Shown here: positions 23,787 through 31,820 of the stretch, in pieces | How the letters are laid out: each line of letters opens with the position of its first letter | How positions within the stretch are numbered: position 1 is the first letter of the stretch | Origin: CAZSWS01 sp964610765 | GTDB lineage: Bacteria > Bacteroidota > Bacteroidia > Bacteroidales > Tannerellaceae | Direction of reading: 5' to 3' | Assembly: GCA_964610765.1 (NCBI GenBank) | Contig: CAZSWS010000020.1 | Span: 1 to 35,885, forward strand | Length of the DNA: 35,885 nucleotides | Notes under the pieces: model-generated | What the model was told of the DNA's origin: nothing | What the model saw: the letters and a program-made list of their open reading frames with translations, nothing else | Database searches by the model: none | Translations under genes and position numbers: made by a program

Positions 23787-24353
23787 ATGAGACATCAAAA
23801 GAAAATCAACCATTTAAGTCGTACCAGCGCTCACCGTGATGCGATGTTGGCTAACATGGCCACTTCACTAATCAAGCATAAACGTATTTTTACGACAACG
23901 GCTAAAGCGAAAGCTTTGCGTAAATATATTGAACCACTGATTACGAAATCAAAAGAAGATACCACCAATTCAAGAAGGTTAGTCTTTCGTAAGTTGCAAG
24001 ATAAATATGCTGTAACTATGTTGTTTACAGAGATTGCAACGAAGGTAGGTGATCGCCCAGGTGGTTATACGCGCATCCTGAAAACGGGTAGTCGTTTAGG
24101 AGATAACGCAGCTATGTGCTTTATTGAGTTAGTTGACTACAACGAGAATATGTTGAAAGAACAAACAAAGAAAGCAAGAACTAGACGTTCACGTGCTAAA
24201 AAGTCAGAAGAAACTACTGAAGTAGCAGCTCCTGTTGCTGCTGAGAAAGTAGAAGCTGCTGAAGCCCCTGAAGCTGAGGTTAACGTTGAGGAAAAAGTAG
24301 ATTCTACTGAAACTCCTTCAACTGAAAACACACCTGAAGAGACTAAAGAATAA
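23787..24353 (+). CDS. rplQ: 50S ribosomal protein L17 (bL17) with acidic C-terminal extension
   Basis: A 188-residue protein; the conserved L17 core covers about 1-120 (MRHQKKINHLSRTSAHRDAMLANM, GDRPGGYTRILKTGSRLGDNAAMCFIEL). A basic stretch (124-139, KEQTKKARTRRSRAKK) is followed by a low-complexity Ala/Glu/Thr-rich tail (141-188) that should be disordered. Such tails are known on Bacteroidetes L17 as I recall. It is the last gene of the cluster, with an intrinsic terminator 25 nt after the stop. Confidence 0.97.
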   Translation: MRHQKKINHLSRTSAHRDAMLANMATSLIKHKRIFTTTAKAKALRKYIEPLITKSKEDTTNSRRLVFRKLQDKYAVTMLFTEIATKVGDRPGGYTRILKTGSRLGDNAAMCFIELVDYNENMLKEQTKKARTRRSRAKKSEETTEVAAPVAAEKVEAAEAPEAEVNVEEKVDSTETPSTENTPEETKE

Positions 24354-24377
24354 TAAAGACTAAGTCTTTACTCTATA

Positions 24378-24411
24378 AAAAAGAGCTCGCTATATTTAGC
24401 GGGCTCTTTTT
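24378..24411 (+). terminator. Intrinsic terminator of the ribosomal protein cluster
   Basis: AAAAAGAGC (24378-24386) pairs with GCTCTTTTT (24403-24411). The stem continues inward as TCGCTA with TAGCGG (one T-G pair). A run of T follows the GC-rich base. It ends the long cluster just after rplQ. Confidence 0.85.
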
Positions 24412-24502
24412 GTTGCTTAGTAGGTGTTAATAATCCTTTACTTTCCCGTATATCTTATTAATTATTAAATGAGAACACACCCGATTTAAGGGAAAAATAA
24501 TG

Positions 24503-24577
24503 TAACTTTACGTTCGATTTTTTAATGCAAAAACCATATTAACTAATGAATCTCAAACATTCTTAAGATGTTCATTA
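24503..24577 (+). promoter_or_regulatory. eno promoter -7 element and leader hairpin
   Basis: TAACTTTA (24503-24510) is a one-base variant of the TAnnTTTG element; no good TTG lies at the right distance. The transcript leader of about 85 nt contains TAATGAA (24544-24550) pairing with TTCATTA (24571-24577), and inside it AACAT (24556-24560) pairing with ATGTT (24568-24572) as an alternative. A regulatory role is not shown. Confidence 0.4.
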
Positions 24578-24603
24578 TTAAATAATTCATAAATTCTTTC
24601 ATT

Positions 24604-25884
24604 ATGGAAATAGAAAAAATTTTAGCAAGACAAATTTTAGATTCACGTGGTAACCCAACTATTGAAGTTGACGTTTTCTTAGTATCAGGAGCTTTCGGAC
24701 GTGCTGCTGTTCCATCTGGTGCATCAACCGGTGAGAATGAGGCGCTTGAATTGCGTGATGGCGATAAGAAACGTTACGGTGGTAAAGGTGTTTTAAAAGC
24801 TGTTGAAAATGTAAATGAAATTATAGCTCCTGCTCTTATTGGGGTAAATGCGCTTAATCAACGAGCTATTGATGAAATGCTTTTAGCTCTTGATGGAACA
24901 AAAACTAAGTCTAAACTAGGTGCTAATGCTATTTTAGGTGTATCTCTAGCTGTAGCTAAAGCTGCAGCTGACTATTTAGGAATACCTTTGTATCGCTATA
25001 TCGGTGGAACTAACACATTTGTGTTGCCAGTTCCTATGATGAACATCATCAATGGTGGATCTCACTCAGATGCTCCAATTGCTTTTCAAGAGTTTATGAT
25101 TCGTCCGGTAGGTGCTCCTACTTTTAGCGAAGCTCTTCGTTACGGAACAGAAGTGTTCCATGCTTTGAAAAAAGTATTGCATGATAGAAACCTAAGTACT
25201 GCTGTAGGTGATGAAGGAGGTTTTGCTCCTGCTTTAGATGGAACTGAAGATGCTTTAAATTGCATTATTCAAGCTATTAAAGATGCCGGATACGAACCAG
25301 GAAAAGATATAACTATCGCATTAGACTGTGCGTCTTCTGAATTCTTTGAAAATGGAATTTACGACTATAGTAAATTTGAAGGGCCTAATGGTAAAAAACG
25401 TAACGCTGATGAGCAAGTTGCTTATTTAGCAGAATTGATTTCTAAATACCCAATTGATTCAATTGAAGACGGTATGAATGAAAACGACTGGGACGGCTGG
25501 AAAAAGCTTACTGACGCTATTGGTTCAAAATGTCAACTGGTAGGTGACGACTTGTTTGTTACTAACGTTGAATATCTAAAAAGAGGAATTGAAGAAGGTT
25601 CAGCCAACTCTATTCTTATAAAAGTGAATCAAATCGGTACATTGAGCGAAACGTTAGATGCTATTGAAATGGCGCACAGACATGGATATACTTCTGTGAC
25701 TTCTCATCGTTCAGGGGAAACAGAAGATGCAACCATTGCTGACATTGCAGTTGCTACTAACTCAGGACAAATTAAGACCGGTTCATTGAGTCGTTCAGAT
25801 CGTATGGCTAAATACAACCAACTACTTCGCATCGAAGAAGAACTAGGTGATTTGGCTGTTTATGGATACAAAAGAATCAACTAA
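24604..25884 (+). CDS. eno: Enolase (phosphopyruvate hydratase)
   Basis: A 426-residue glycolytic enzyme converting 2-phosphoglycerate to phosphoenolpyruvate. Catalytic residues are in place: Glu204 in GDEGGFAP (acid/base), Lys340 in IKVNQIGT (base), His368 and Ser370 in SHRSGETED, Lys391 in IKTGS. The magnesium ligands are Asp241, Glu288 and Asp315. It is a single gene between the ribosomal cluster terminator and its own two-way terminator. Confidence 0.99.
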   Translation: MEIEKILARQILDSRGNPTIEVDVFLVSGAFGRAAVPSGASTGENEALELRDGDKKRYGGKGVLKAVENVNEIIAPALIGVNALNQRAIDEMLLALDGTKTKSKLGANAILGVSLAVAKAAADYLGIPLYRYIGGTNTFVLPVPMMNIINGGSHSDAPIAFQEFMIRPVGAPTFSEALRYGTEVFHALKKVLHDRNLSTAVGDEGGFAPALDGTEDALNCIIQAIKDAGYEPGKDITIALDCASSEFFENGIYDYSKFEGPNGKKRNADEQVAYLAELISKYPIDSIEDGMNENDWDGWKKLTDAIGSKCQLVGDDLFVTNVEYLKRGIEEGSANSILIKVNQIGTLSETLDAIEMAHRHGYTSVTSHRSGETEDATIADIAVATNSGQIKTGSLSRSDRMAKYNQLLRIEEELGDLAVYGYKRIN

Positions 25885-25904
25885 TCTAGTTAGTAGATTT
25901 ATAT

Positions 25905-25942
25905 AAAAAAAGCCTTGTAACAGTTGTTGCAAGGCTTTTTTT
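25905..25942. terminator. Bidirectional intrinsic terminator between eno and crcB
   Basis: A7-GCCTTG (25905-25917) pairs with CAAGGC-T7 (25930-25942) around a 12-nt loop. A-runs and T-runs flank both sides of the stem, so it can stop transcripts from eno on the plus strand and from crcB on the minus strand. Confidence 0.85.
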
Positions 25943-26008
25943 ATTCCCTATTGAGTAAGGGTGTTGTTATATGAAGATGTTTTTGAGTTTGTTTGGCAGC
26001 GTAAATTG

Positions 26009-26365
26009 TTACTTGCTAATGTTCATGCCTAACCAAACGGCTGTTATCCCTACAACGCAACTTAGTGCGACATATATAAACGCAGTAAAGAACTGATGGT
26101 TGTTTATTAAGGCTAAGGTTTCGTTTGAAAAGGTTGAGAAGGTAGTGAAGCCTCCGCAAAATCCTACAACAAGCAAAAGACGCATGCTGCTGTTAGGTAG
26201 CAAGTTGATAAAAAGACCGATGAGAAAACATCCGATTATGTTTACTAAGAATGTAGATAAAGGAAATGAGGTTGCCTCTCCTTTAGATAAAAGCACCGAA
26301 GTCAGAAAGCGTAAAACACTTCCTGCTGCTCCCCCTAGCGCAACTAATAGTATTTGTTTTATCAT
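26009..26365 (-). CDS. crcB: Fluoride channel Fluc/CrcB
   Basis: A 118-residue, four-helix membrane protein that exports fluoride as a dual-topology dimer. Family motifs are GGAAGSVLRF in helix 1, FPLSTFLVNIIGCFLIG in helix 2 (with the pore Asn; the usual G-T is S-T here) and GFCGGFTTFSTFSNE with the stacked Phe box in helix 3. It is the last gene of an lpxK-thiL-crcB group, 48 nt after thiL. No fluoride riboswitch fits in that gap. It faces eno across a shared terminator. Confidence 0.93.
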   Translation of the reverse strand: MIKQILLVALGGAAGSVLRFLTSVLLSKGEATSFPLSTFLVNIIGCFLIGLFINLLPNSSMRLLLVVGFCGGFTTFSTFSNETLALINNHQFFTAFIYVALSCVVGITAVWLGMNISK

Positions 26366-26413
26366 ATGACGTATATTCGATAGTCAAGCCTTTACCCAAT
26401 CTTATGCTTGATT

Positions 26414-27448
26414 TTAGTCGACTTTTCCTAACGAATTCCATCCCTGAGCGGTCAGCTCAATTTCTCCTCCATCACGTCCTATAAGGAAACTTCCTAATTC
26501 AGGACGAGTGATATAACCTATTTCACGAATCCCTTTCATTTGTGATATTTGATCGTGATAGGTTAGGGGAACAGTAAAAAGCAGTTCATAGTCTTCACCG
26601 CCATTTAAGGCAGTTGTTACTAAGTTCATATTGAACTGTTCGGCCATGACTGCAGTTTGGTAGTCAATAGGAATCCGATCTTCATAAATTCTGCATCCTA
26701 CTTTGCTCGCTTTTGATATGTGTATAAGCTCAGACGATAAACCATCCGAAATATCCATCATGGCTGTAGGTAGAATCTGAGCTTCTGCAAGTTGTTGAAT
26801 GATGTCTTTTCTGGCCTCCGGTTTAAGTTGGCGTTCAAGGATGTATTCTTTTCCACTAAAATCAGGTGTAAAGTCTTTCTCACCTCTGAAAACTTGCTTT
26901 TCACGTTCTAATAGTTGTAGTCCCATATATGCAGCACCTAAATCGCCTGACACACAGATGATATCACTCTCTTTAGCGCCACTTCTGTATACGGTTTTTC
27001 CCTTTTCTCCTTCCCCAATGCAAGTGATACTGATAGCAAATCCAGTCAATGAAGAAGAGGTATCACCCCCTACTAGGTCGACGCCGTAAGTCTCGCATGC
27101 CAATGTGAGTCCGGCATAAAACTCTTCCAAATCTTCTACCGAGAAACGTTTAGAAAGACCTAAAGAAACGGTCAGTTGCTTAGGTTGTCCATTCATGGCA
27201 TAAACATCCGAGAAATTAACCACAGCCGACTTGTATCCTAAATGTTTGAGTGGAACATAAGTCAGGTCAAAATGAATACCTTCAAGTAAAAGATCTGTTG
27301 TGACTAGCACTTCTTTGTCGCCATAGTTTAGTACAGCCGCATCGTCTCCAATTCCAACTTGTGTACTTTCGTTTTTGATTTTTATATGTTCCGTTAGGTG
27401 GCGGATAAGACCAAATTCACCCAAAGATGCAATTTCTGTTCGCTTCAT
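26414..27448 (-). CDS. thiL: Thiamine-monophosphate kinase
   Basis: A 344-residue enzyme that phosphorylates thiamine monophosphate to the active diphosphate, using ATP. Motifs in order are GIGDDAAVL (32-40), TTDLLLEGIHF (50-60), NFSDVYAMNGQP (78-89, the AIR-synthase-like fold), GGDTSSS, VSGDLGAAYMGL, MMDISDGLSSEL and GGEDYELLF. It begins 6 nt after lpxK, so co-transcription is very likely. No other thiamine genes lie in the window and no TPP riboswitch was seen. Confidence 0.97.
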   Translation of the reverse strand: MKRTEIASLGEFGLIRHLTEHIKIKNESTQVGIGDDAAVLNYGDKEVLVTTDLLLEGIHFDLTYVPLKHLGYKSAVVNFSDVYAMNGQPKQLTVSLGLSKRFSVEDLEEFYAGLTLACETYGVDLVGGDTSSSLTGFAISITCIGEGEKGKTVYRSGAKESDIICVSGDLGAAYMGLQLLEREKQVFRGEKDFTPDFSGKEYILERQLKPEARKDIIQQLAEAQILPTAMMDISDGLSSELIHISKASKVGCRIYEDRIPIDYQTAVMAEQFNMNLVTTALNGGEDYELLFTVPLTYHDQISQMKGIREIGYITRPELGSFLIGRDGGEIELTAQGWNSLGKVD

Positions 27449-27454
27449 GTTTAG

Positions 27455-28534
27455 TTACTTATGCGTATATCTGAAATTAGTAATATGTTCCTTGATGGCC
27501 TCGTCAAAAGAGGCACTTAGCTCTGCGTAAAAATCTATGCAAATAGGTAGATAGAAAATATTTTTTTTCCAATCATCCGGAAGAAAAGGATTATTCTTTA
27601 ACCGAGCAGCATCTTTTTCTGTTGTGATAATTGTGGGGTTTTCTAATAATTGATACGTTTTTCCTATTTTAAGTATGTCCTGCTCTTTAAATTCATGGTG
27701 ATCCGGAAAGATAAATGTGTGTGTCTTTTCAAACGAATCTTTCATTCGTTCTATAAAATGGCTTGGTTCTGCAATGCCAGCTATTAGAATGGCTTCTTGC
27801 TGAACTGTGAGAGTATCTGTATTAGCCTCTTCCGGGAAGACAGGTTTTATAGGCAAATAGGACGTTTTTGTAAAGAATAATTTTTGGTGTGCAAAGAGTT
27901 CCATTCTTTTCTCAATGATGCGCATATCAATAGGCAGCAAGTTCTCCGGACATTTTGTTGTCACGACGATATCTGCACGATTTATGGCCGAACGGCGCTC
28001 CCTCAATCTGCCTGCCGGTAGTAGGCGGTCAAAAAAGAATAGTCGGTTATAGTCTGTAAGCACAATGCTTAGTGAAGGCTGTACATAGCGATGTTGAAAA
28101 GCATCATCCAGTAAAAGAACTTCAGGACGTTCATCCTCCGGTAGTTCTAACAACCGTTTGATCCCGTTTCTTCTGTTGGCATCAACCGCAACCATGATAT
28201 CCGGAAATTTCTTTTTCAGCTGATAAGGTTCGTCTCCTATTTCACTAGCCGTTGATTGCTCATTTGCTAATAGGTATCCTTTTGTTTTTCGCTTGTATCC
28301 TCTGCTAAGAACGGCTATTCTATACTGATTTTTTAAAAGGCGAACTAAATATTCAACATGGGGAGTTTTTCCTGTTCCGCCTACCGCCAAATTGCCAATC
28401 ACAATTACCGGAATGGGATAACTTTCTGATGGAAGTATGCCCCAGTCGAAGAATTTATTTCTCAGCCCTACGCCTAATCCATATAAAAAAGATAAAGGGC
28501 TTAATGCATGATGTATTTTAACGCTGTAGTCCAA
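27455..28534 (-). CDS. lpxK: Tetraacyldisaccharide 4'-kinase, TTG start
   Basis: A 359-residue inner-membrane-associated kinase that adds the 4'-phosphate of lipid A. An N-terminal hydrophobic helix (LSPLSFLYGLGVGLRNKFFDWG, in two parts about 11-21 and 22-32) precedes the Walker A GNLAVGGTGKTP (47-58); LLLDDAFQHR follows in the core. The start is the TTG at 28534-28532. An in-frame TAA lies four codons upstream, no ATG lies between, and the residues after the TTG already align with the family N terminus. It leads the lpxK-thiL-crcB group. Confidence 0.93.
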   Translation of the reverse strand: MDYSVKIHHALSPLSFLYGLGVGLRNKFFDWGILPSESYPIPVIVIGNLAVGGTGKTPHVEYLVRLLKNQYRIAVLSRGYKRKTKGYLLANEQSTASEIGDEPYQLKKKFPDIMVAVDANRRNGIKRLLELPEDERPEVLLLDDAFQHRYVQPSLSIVLTDYNRLFFFDRLLPAGRLRERRSAINRADIVVTTKCPENLLPIDMRIIEKRMELFAHQKLFFTKTSYLPIKPVFPEEANTDTLTVQQEAILIAGIAEPSHFIERMKDSFEKTHTFIFPDHHEFKEQDILKIGKTYQLLENPTIITTEKDAARLKNNPFLPDDWKKNIFYLPICIDFYAELSASFDEAIKEHITNFRYTHK

Positions 28535-28682
28535 AAGTATATCTAATTATTTTTCTATATATAAACTGTTACTTCGTATAGTGGAGATGCGTAATTCATC
28601 CCTTCCCTTTTTAAAAAACAATCAACTGCGTCGGTTGTTTAAAAACCAGTCAGTTATTTATAGAATTTATCGCTTTGCTGTG

Positions 28683-28690
28683 CAAAGATA
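28683..28690 (-). promoter_or_regulatory. -7 element of the probable lpxK promoter
   Basis: On the minus strand this reads TATCTTTG, the same as the -7 element of rpsL promoter P1. No good TTG is found at the -33 distance. It implies a leader of about 140 nt for lpxK, within which AAACAA (28616-28621) can pair with TTGTTT (28635-28640). Confidence 0.4.
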
Positions 28691-28762
28691 ATCAATAAAG
28701 CTGTAGCCCCTTTTCTATCTGGTGATTTCCCCTATATTGTTTGTATGCTTAGGGTTAGGAGT

Positions 28763-28794
28763 AAAAAAAAGACCGACTGTGAAGCCGGTCTTTT
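28763..28794 (-). terminator. Intrinsic terminator of fba
   Basis: On the minus strand AAAAGACCG pairs with CGGTCTTTT and is followed by a run of T (plus-strand A-run 28763-28770). It lies just after the fba stop and before the lpxK promoter region. Confidence 0.8.
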
Positions 28795-28815
28795 AGTGTC
28801 ATAAGATAGAATGTA

Positions 28816-29811
28816 TTAAATCTTATTATCTGATCCAAGTACAGCTTGGATTTTGTGTTTGTAAAGCTTTTTCATGCTTTCACGAGCCGGTCCAAGATAT
28901 TTTCTTGGGTCAAACTCAGCCGGTTTAGTAGCAAATACTTCACGAACAGCAGCAGTCATCGCTAGACGGCTGTCTGAATCGATATTGATTTTGCAAACAG
29001 CTGATTTTGCAGCGTCGCGCAACCATTCTTCCGGAATACCAATAGCATCTTTCAGTGCACCACCATATTTGTTGATTTTAGCAACTTCTTCTTCCGGAAC
29101 AGATGAAGAACCGTGCAGAACAATAGGGAATCCGGGTAGTTCTTTTTCAACACCTTCTAATACGTCAAAACGTAGGGGAGGAGGAACCAGTTTGCCATGC
29201 TCGTCAATAGTACATTGTTCCGGTTTGAATTTGTTCGCTCCGTGAGAAGTACCAATAGAGATAGCTAAAGAATCACATCCGGTCTTTGTAACGAAGTCAA
29301 CTACTTCTTCCGGTTTGGTGTAGGTATGCTCTTCAGCACTCACGTCGTCTTCAACACCTGCTAATACACCCAGTTCGCCTTCAACTGTTACGTCAAATTG
29401 ATGAGCATATTCAACCACTTTCTTTGTTAAAGCAACGTTCTCGTCATAAGGTAGGTGAGAGCCGTCAATCATTACAGATGAGAATCCGGTATCGATACAG
29501 TTTTTGCATGTTTCGAACGAGTCTCCGTGGTCTAAGTGAAGCACTATTTGTGGATTATCTAAACCTAAGCCTTTAGCATATTCAACAGCTCCCTGCGCCA
29601 TGTAGCGTAGAAGTATCGGGCTTGCATATTCGCGAGCACCTTTAGATACTTGAAGGATAACCGGTGATTTTGTTTCAACTGCAGCCTGTACAATGGCTTG
29701 TAGTTGTTCCATATTGTTAAAATTGAAGGCCGGGATTGCGTACCCACCCTTAATAGCCTTAGCAAACATGTCTCTTGTGTTTACAAGACCCAAATCTTTG
29801 TAGTTAATCAT
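28816..29811 (-). CDS. fba: Fructose-bisphosphate aldolase, class II
   Basis: A 331-residue zinc-dependent aldolase splitting fructose 1,6-bisphosphate in glycolysis and making it in gluconeogenesis. HLDHG holds the catalytic Asp94 and zinc ligand His95; VMIDGS, VEGELG (Glu144), ISIGTSHG, LHGSSSV and NIDSD are the further zinc- and phosphate-binding motifs. It is a single gene with its own terminator. The -7-like element CAAAAATA (29852-29859, TATTTTTG on the minus strand) is a likely promoter part. Confidence 0.98.
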   Translation of the reverse strand: MINYKDLGLVNTRDMFAKAIKGGYAIPAFNFNNMEQLQAIVQAAVETKSPVILQVSKGAREYASPILLRYMAQGAVEYAKGLGLDNPQIVLHLDHGDSFETCKNCIDTGFSSVMIDGSHLPYDENVALTKKVVEYAHQFDVTVEGELGVLAGVEDDVSAEEHTYTKPEEVVDFVTKTGCDSLAISIGTSHGANKFKPEQCTIDEHGKLVPPPLRFDVLEGVEKELPGFPIVLHGSSSVPEEEVAKINKYGGALKDAIGIPEEWLRDAAKSAVCKINIDSDSRLAMTAAVREVFATKPAEFDPRKYLGPARESMKKLYKHKIQAVLGSDNKI

Positions 29812-29851
29812 TTGTCCTGATATTTTATTAGTATAAATTATTACTCACATA

Positions 29852-29859
29852 CAAAAATA
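29852..29859 (-). promoter_or_regulatory. -7 element of the probable fba promoter
   Basis: On the minus strand this reads TATTTTTG, a match to TAnnTTTG 40 nt before the fba ATG. No TTG is found at the expected -33 position, so it is a partial match. Confidence 0.4.
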
Positions 29860-30030
29860 GAAATAATAACCGACATTCCTTACTTTATGACTATTAAAAA
29901 TCCCCAATAGAAGGACTTACGTGAGGAGTTTCAAGCATCGCTTTTTGCGAGATAGACTATGCTTCTTTTTGATTTTATCAGCAACCTTTTTTGATTAAAG
30001 CATAGTGTTTAATATTTTTAGATAGGGATA

Positions 30031-30129
30031 ACTAATCGGCTCACAGCTGTGAGCCGATCAGTCCACACTTGTGAGCTAACCGGTCCACAGCTGTGAGCCG
30101 GTTGGTCCACAGCTGTGAGCCGATTAGTT
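30031..30129. repeat. Four tandem 22-bp palindromic repeats with a flanking inverted arm
   Basis: Copies start at 30042, 30064, 30086 and 30108 with exactly 22-bp spacing; each has the form CACAGCTGTGAGCCG plus a variable 7-base end, except copy 2, which reads CACACTTGTGAGCTA. The first copy with the preceding bases (30031-30062) is a palindrome with 15 of 16 pairs matching. The left arm ACTAATCGGCTCACAG also pairs perfectly with CTGTGAGCCGATTAGT at the far end (30113-30128), so the block can fold as several small hairpins or one long one. It is not coding (22 is not a multiple of 3). No T-run follows on either strand. Confidence 0.9.
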
Positions 30130-30212
30130 TGCTACGAAGAAATGGTTAAAAGGATGTATTTTGCTGAATAGGTTTACACTTGTTATTCATGAGATTGCTC
30201 TAGGTTGGCTCT

Positions 30213-31403
30213 TTAAATCGTATGATTAATCCAAGTTAGTTTATGCCAGATTCTTTCCAGTGGGCCTTGTTTGTGAGATTTCAACCACCATTTACAAAAC
30301 TGAATTTGTAAAAAGAGAAAGATTATACCTATAAGTAGGCTGAATGTATATCCGCAATATGGGGCTAGATACAAACCAAATGGGAAATAGATGAAAGCTC
30401 CACCTATTGATTGTGTAATATAGTTCGTTAAGCTCATTTTTCCGTAGAATGTAAAGCTTGCTGTTAATCTTTTGAATGAGTCTCTTTGGTATAATAAGAC
30501 AAAGGAAGATACAAGTATAGATGTGAAAGCAAACTTTTGCCACATATCTAATACAATGCCCAGTGTGTTTGATATAGCAACCGTATCGCTATTAGCCATG
30601 ATAACTTTAAACTCGTATAGTGGTGCAAATGCTATTGCGGAGATTATTAATGTTTTCACCCAGAATTTAATATTAGCCTCGTTACTGATGAAAAGCTTTT
30701 TACGCCCTATCAGGTATCCTAACATAAATAGTCCGGCGGTTTGAAAGTAACGACCTGCTCCAACCGCCCATAAAAGACTCGCTTTCTGGCCGAGTGTGAT
30801 ATTATTCAATATAAAGTCGAAGAAATTACCTTCTTTCGTATATTCTGCCACTTTTTGGTACATGGCTCCAACGTTCAAATCCGGTAATGAATAGGAAGGG
30901 TTGATGAGACCGGCAAAATAATGAAACCACTCAACGGGCTGTAATAAGGATAATAGGGCAAAAATAAGAATAGCTTTACTGCTCCATTTTCTTACAACGA
31001 ATAAAACGATGCCAACGATAGAGAAAAGAAGCAAAACATCTCCTGCCGGAAAAAAAGCGGCATTAATCGTAGCAAATCCGGCTAAAAGTAAGAGTCGCCA
31101 TAAAAACCGCCAACCGAAGTCTTTCCCTTTTTGTTGTTGATTGGTAAATTGAATATAGAATGTAAACCCAAATAATAAGGCGAAAATAGCGTATGCTTTA
31201 CCTGCAAAGAGAGAAAATACGATGGTGAATACGCCGGCATCTATTATGTTTAACCAGGCAGGCTGAGATTCGAGGCTGGGATATACAGGGAAAATAAAGT
31301 GTTCAATACTATGAACCAAAAGTATGGCCATAACAGCAAATCCGCGTAATGCATCTACTACTTCAATACGTGGAAGTTTTTTACTCGATGTACCAAGTGA
31401 CAT
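30213..31403 (-). CDS. DUF418-family (YeiB-like) multi-pass membrane protein
   Basis: A 396-residue protein with about nine or ten hydrophobic segments. The N-terminal motif RIEVVDALRGFAVMAILLVH (Asp17, Arg20, His31) is shared by DUF418/YeiB proteins and related membrane acyltransferases. The C-terminal DUF418 part shows GKMSLTNYITQSIGG and a final basic stretch GPLERIWHKLTW. Function is unknown; an acyltransferase-like role is possible from the N-terminal motif only. It is a single gene divergent from slyD, with the 22-bp repeat array about 85 nt beyond its stop. Confidence 0.88.
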   Translation of the reverse strand: MSLGTSSKKLPRIEVVDALRGFAVMAILLVHSIEHFIFPVYPSLESQPAWLNIIDAGVFTIVFSLFAGKAYAIFALLFGFTFYIQFTNQQQKGKDFGWRFLWRLLLLAGFATINAAFFPAGDVLLLFSIVGIVLFVVRKWSSKAILIFALLSLLQPVEWFHYFAGLINPSYSLPDLNVGAMYQKVAEYTKEGNFFDFILNNITLGQKASLLWAVGAGRYFQTAGLFMLGYLIGRKKLFISNEANIKFWVKTLIISAIAFAPLYEFKVIMANSDTVAISNTLGIVLDMWQKFAFTSILVSSFVLLYQRDSFKRLTASFTFYGKMSLTNYITQSIGGAFIYFPFGLYLAPYCGYTFSLLIGIIFLFLQIQFCKWWLKSHKQGPLERIWHKLTWINHTI

Positions 31404-31443
31404 AATAGTATGAGGTTTTTCTTAGGGTTTATATTGCTGTCGG

Positions 31444-31451
31444 CAAAAGTA
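31444..31451 (-). promoter_or_regulatory. -7 element of the probable DUF418 gene promoter
   Basis: On the minus strand this reads TACTTTTG, a match to TAnnTTTG about 40 nt before the ATG. No TTG lies at the -33 distance. Confidence 0.4.
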
Positions 31452-31791
31452 GGTAATGCCTTTAATGTGCATTGTTATAGGGTGTTAAATTAATCTATTA
31501 ATCATCAATCAGTTAATCCGGCTGCCTGTTCTGATCTAAGAATGTGGATGTTTTATGATGTTTTTTGTGGAGACCAATATGATGTCGATAATAACTTAGC
31601 TGTATGCTTTGACAGTATATAGAGATAACCTTTGTTTCGAGAGAAGTGTTTTTTATAAAAGGAAGTATTTTTCCTGATTTTCAAAAACTCATATGCTCAA
31701 TGACTTACGTGTGTTTTAGTTGTTTGTTTTGATAGGGGTAAGGCAGGGCTTTATTTATCAGTGGATAGATGGATGGCTATGTTTATTTTTT

Positions 31792-31799
31792 TAACTTTG
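31792..31799 (+). promoter_or_regulatory. -7 element of the probable slyD promoter
   Basis: TAACTTTG matches the Bacteroidetes -7 element and equals that of rpsL promoter P2. The -33 TTG is missing. The predicted leader is only about 15 nt. Confidence 0.5.
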
Positions 31800-31820
31800 T
31801 ATGTTTAAAAAAAATAGAAA

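Larger units (their letters stand above)
29812..30212. other. Gene-free 401-bp gap between fba and the DUF418 gene
   Basis: No credible gene is seen. The gap holds the fba -7 element, a 9-bp inverted repeat ACTATGCTT (29956-29964) / AAGCATAGT (29998-30006) with a 33-nt loop, and the 22-bp tandem repeat array at 30031-30129. Confidence 0.75.
31404..31820. other. Gene-free 417-bp divergent gap between the DUF418 gene and slyD
   Basis: AT-rich, with no credible gene or strong hairpin. It holds -7-like elements for both flanking genes and otherwise nothing I can assign. Confidence 0.6.

Noticed and set aside
26366..26413. Possible fluoride riboswitch before crcB.
   Set aside because: The gap is only 48 nt and no hairpin or pseudoknot typical of the crcB motif is visible.
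30031..30129. CRISPR array.
   Set aside because: Repeats are directly adjacent with no unique spacers of uniform size and no cas genes are present.
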